Origin: Vulcanimicrobiota bacterium
GTDB taxonomy: Bacteria > Vulcanimicrobiota > Vulcanimicrobiia > Vulcanimicrobiales > Vulcanimicrobiaceae
Assembly: GCA_014305015.1 (NCBI GenBank)
Contig: JACRUB010000197.1
Span: 10,041 to 17,003 of the forward strand
Reading direction: 5' to 3'
Length of the DNA: 6,963 bases
How positions within the stretch are numbered: the stretch's first letter is position 1; the number at the start of each line of letters is the position of its first letter. Below, in pieces: positions 6,453-6,963 of this stretch. The position numbers and the translations under genes are program-made. The notes beneath the pieces are model-generated. The model saw only the letters and a list, made by a program, of their open reading frames with translations. It was not told the origin of the DNA and did not search any database.

Positions 6453-6963
6453 CGGAAACCAGACCGGTTTCCAAGTGATACTCGGCACCGACAACGCCAA
6501 GTCTGCCTGCTGCGATTGCCGGCGCGATGATGGGCGTGCTGTGTTCGAGGTCGCGCGCAACATGACGAATGTTCGCCTCAATTGCTGGCTCGAGCATGCT
6601 CGCATCTCGCGGCACATGTTCGATCGCGGGCCGGATGCTCTCCACCAGTGCATTCACGCGCGAGTTGACCGGGGTGCCATGCAATATGGAGTCGACAGTT
6701 GCCGTGACGGCCCCGCATTGGCTGTGACCCACCACCATGATCAGTGAGGATCCGAACATTTCCACCGCGTATTCGATCGATCCGATCACGTGATCGTTGA
6801 GTACGTTTCCGGCAACACGAATAACGAACAAGTCGCCCAAATTTTGGTTGAAGACAATCTCGACGGGAACGCGTGAATCCGAGCAACCTAGTACAATTCC
6901 AAACGGTCGTTGCTGGTCGATTGCATGGCGCCGGTGAACCGAGTGAGCGTGCCGGTCATCGCC
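6394..6963 (-). CDS. Beta-class carbonic anhydrase, N-terminus cut by window edge
   Basis: An open frame of 189 codons plus TAG (6396-6394) runs in from the right edge. A TTG at 6840 is inside the domain and is not the true start. Numbering from the edge, GCSDSRVPVEIVFNQ (26-40) carries zinc ligand C27 and the catalytic D29-R31 pair. LGDLFVIRVAGN (42-53) is the next family block. GHSQCGA (79-85) supplies ligands H80 and C83. The C-terminal part GRLGVVGAEYHLETGLVSVI matches the usual GxxxVxGAxYxLxTGxV ending. The leading GDDRHAH suggests that only the N-terminal helices, perhaps 20-40 residues, are missing (more if exported). The enzyme interconverts CO2 and bicarbonate, supplying carboxylases or balancing pH. 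Every catalytic residue is intact. It converges on the deacetylase gene with a 59-base overlap. Confidence 0.93.
   Translation of the reverse strand, partial: GDDRHAHSVHRRHAIDQQRPFGIVLGCSDSRVPVEIVFNQNLGDLFVIRVAGNVLNDHVIGSIEYAVEMFGSSLIMVVGHSQCGAVTATVDSILHGTPVNSRVNALVESIRPAIEHVPRDASMLEPAIEANIRHVARDLEHSTPIIAPAIAAGRLGVVGAEYHLETGLVSVICQAILKQTERSRAHAAE
6454..6472. terminator. Hairpin directly behind the deacetylase stop codon
   Basis: GGAAACC (6454-6460) and GGTTTCC (6466-6472) form a perfect 7-base stem around a 5-base loop, starting two bases after the deacetylase TAA (6450-6452). It also lies inside the 3' coding part of the carbonic anhydrase. An alternative CTTGG (6441-6445) with CCAAG (6471-6475) pairing is possible. 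No T tract follows on the plus strand, so termination would be non-canonical. Confidence 0.35.

Noticed and set aside
6838..6840. TTG as start of the carbonic anhydrase
   Set aside because: The frame continues upstream through the CSDSRVPVE zinc-site motif to the window edge, so the true start lies outside.

Overview
The window comes from a bacterium with moderately high GC content, probably chromosomal. It carries GTG starts, tight gene packing and household or accessory genes, with no transposase, phage, tRNA, rRNA or CRISPR sequence. The EtfB/EtfA pair resembles the actinobacterial-type subfamily (EtfB has ATDGVGG-like DDGSSGG and an EPRYPSLKGIM block). That points towards the Terrabacteria side of the tree, for example Actinobacteriota, Chloroflexota or Eremiobacterota-like lineages. 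This assignment is an inference from remembered family patterns and is not firm.

Layout. (1) Bases 1-1398, minus strand: an exported DUF4139-domain protein that runs off the left edge with nearly its whole length present. (2) Bases 1399-1500: a divergent intergenic region with a ribosome binding site for the DUF4139 gene, a palindrome and a sigma70-like promoter. That promoter would start transcription almost on the ATG of a small three-helix membrane protein (1501-1770). (3) Bases 1874-3648: etfB-etfA, both electron-transfer flavoprotein subunits, joined by a one-base stop/start overlap. (4) Bases 3641-3891: a 250-base stretch that encodes no protein I can support but holds six consecutive strong inverted repeats, the best candidate here for an undescribed structured RNA or leader. 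(5) Bases 3892-5412: an exported protein made almost wholly of TPR repeats. It is followed after 26 bases by (6) a class II-like histone-deacetylase-family amidohydrolase (5439-6452). (7) Bases 6394-6963, minus strand: a beta-class carbonic anhydrase whose N-terminus is cut by the right edge. Its 3' end overlaps the deacetylase 3' end tail to tail by 59 bases.

How they fit together. etfBA is a clear co-translated unit whose electron donor (acyl-CoA dehydrogenase or similar) and quinone reductase are not in the window. The TPR protein and the deacetylase are probably cotranscribed, but no shared pathway is evident. The DUF4139 gene and the carbonic anhydrase are independent minus-strand genes at the two edges. 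No complete novel multi-gene system is visible. The notable signals are the hairpin cluster, the possible leaderless promoter, the convergent gene overlap and the hairpin placed exactly behind the deacetylase stop codon.
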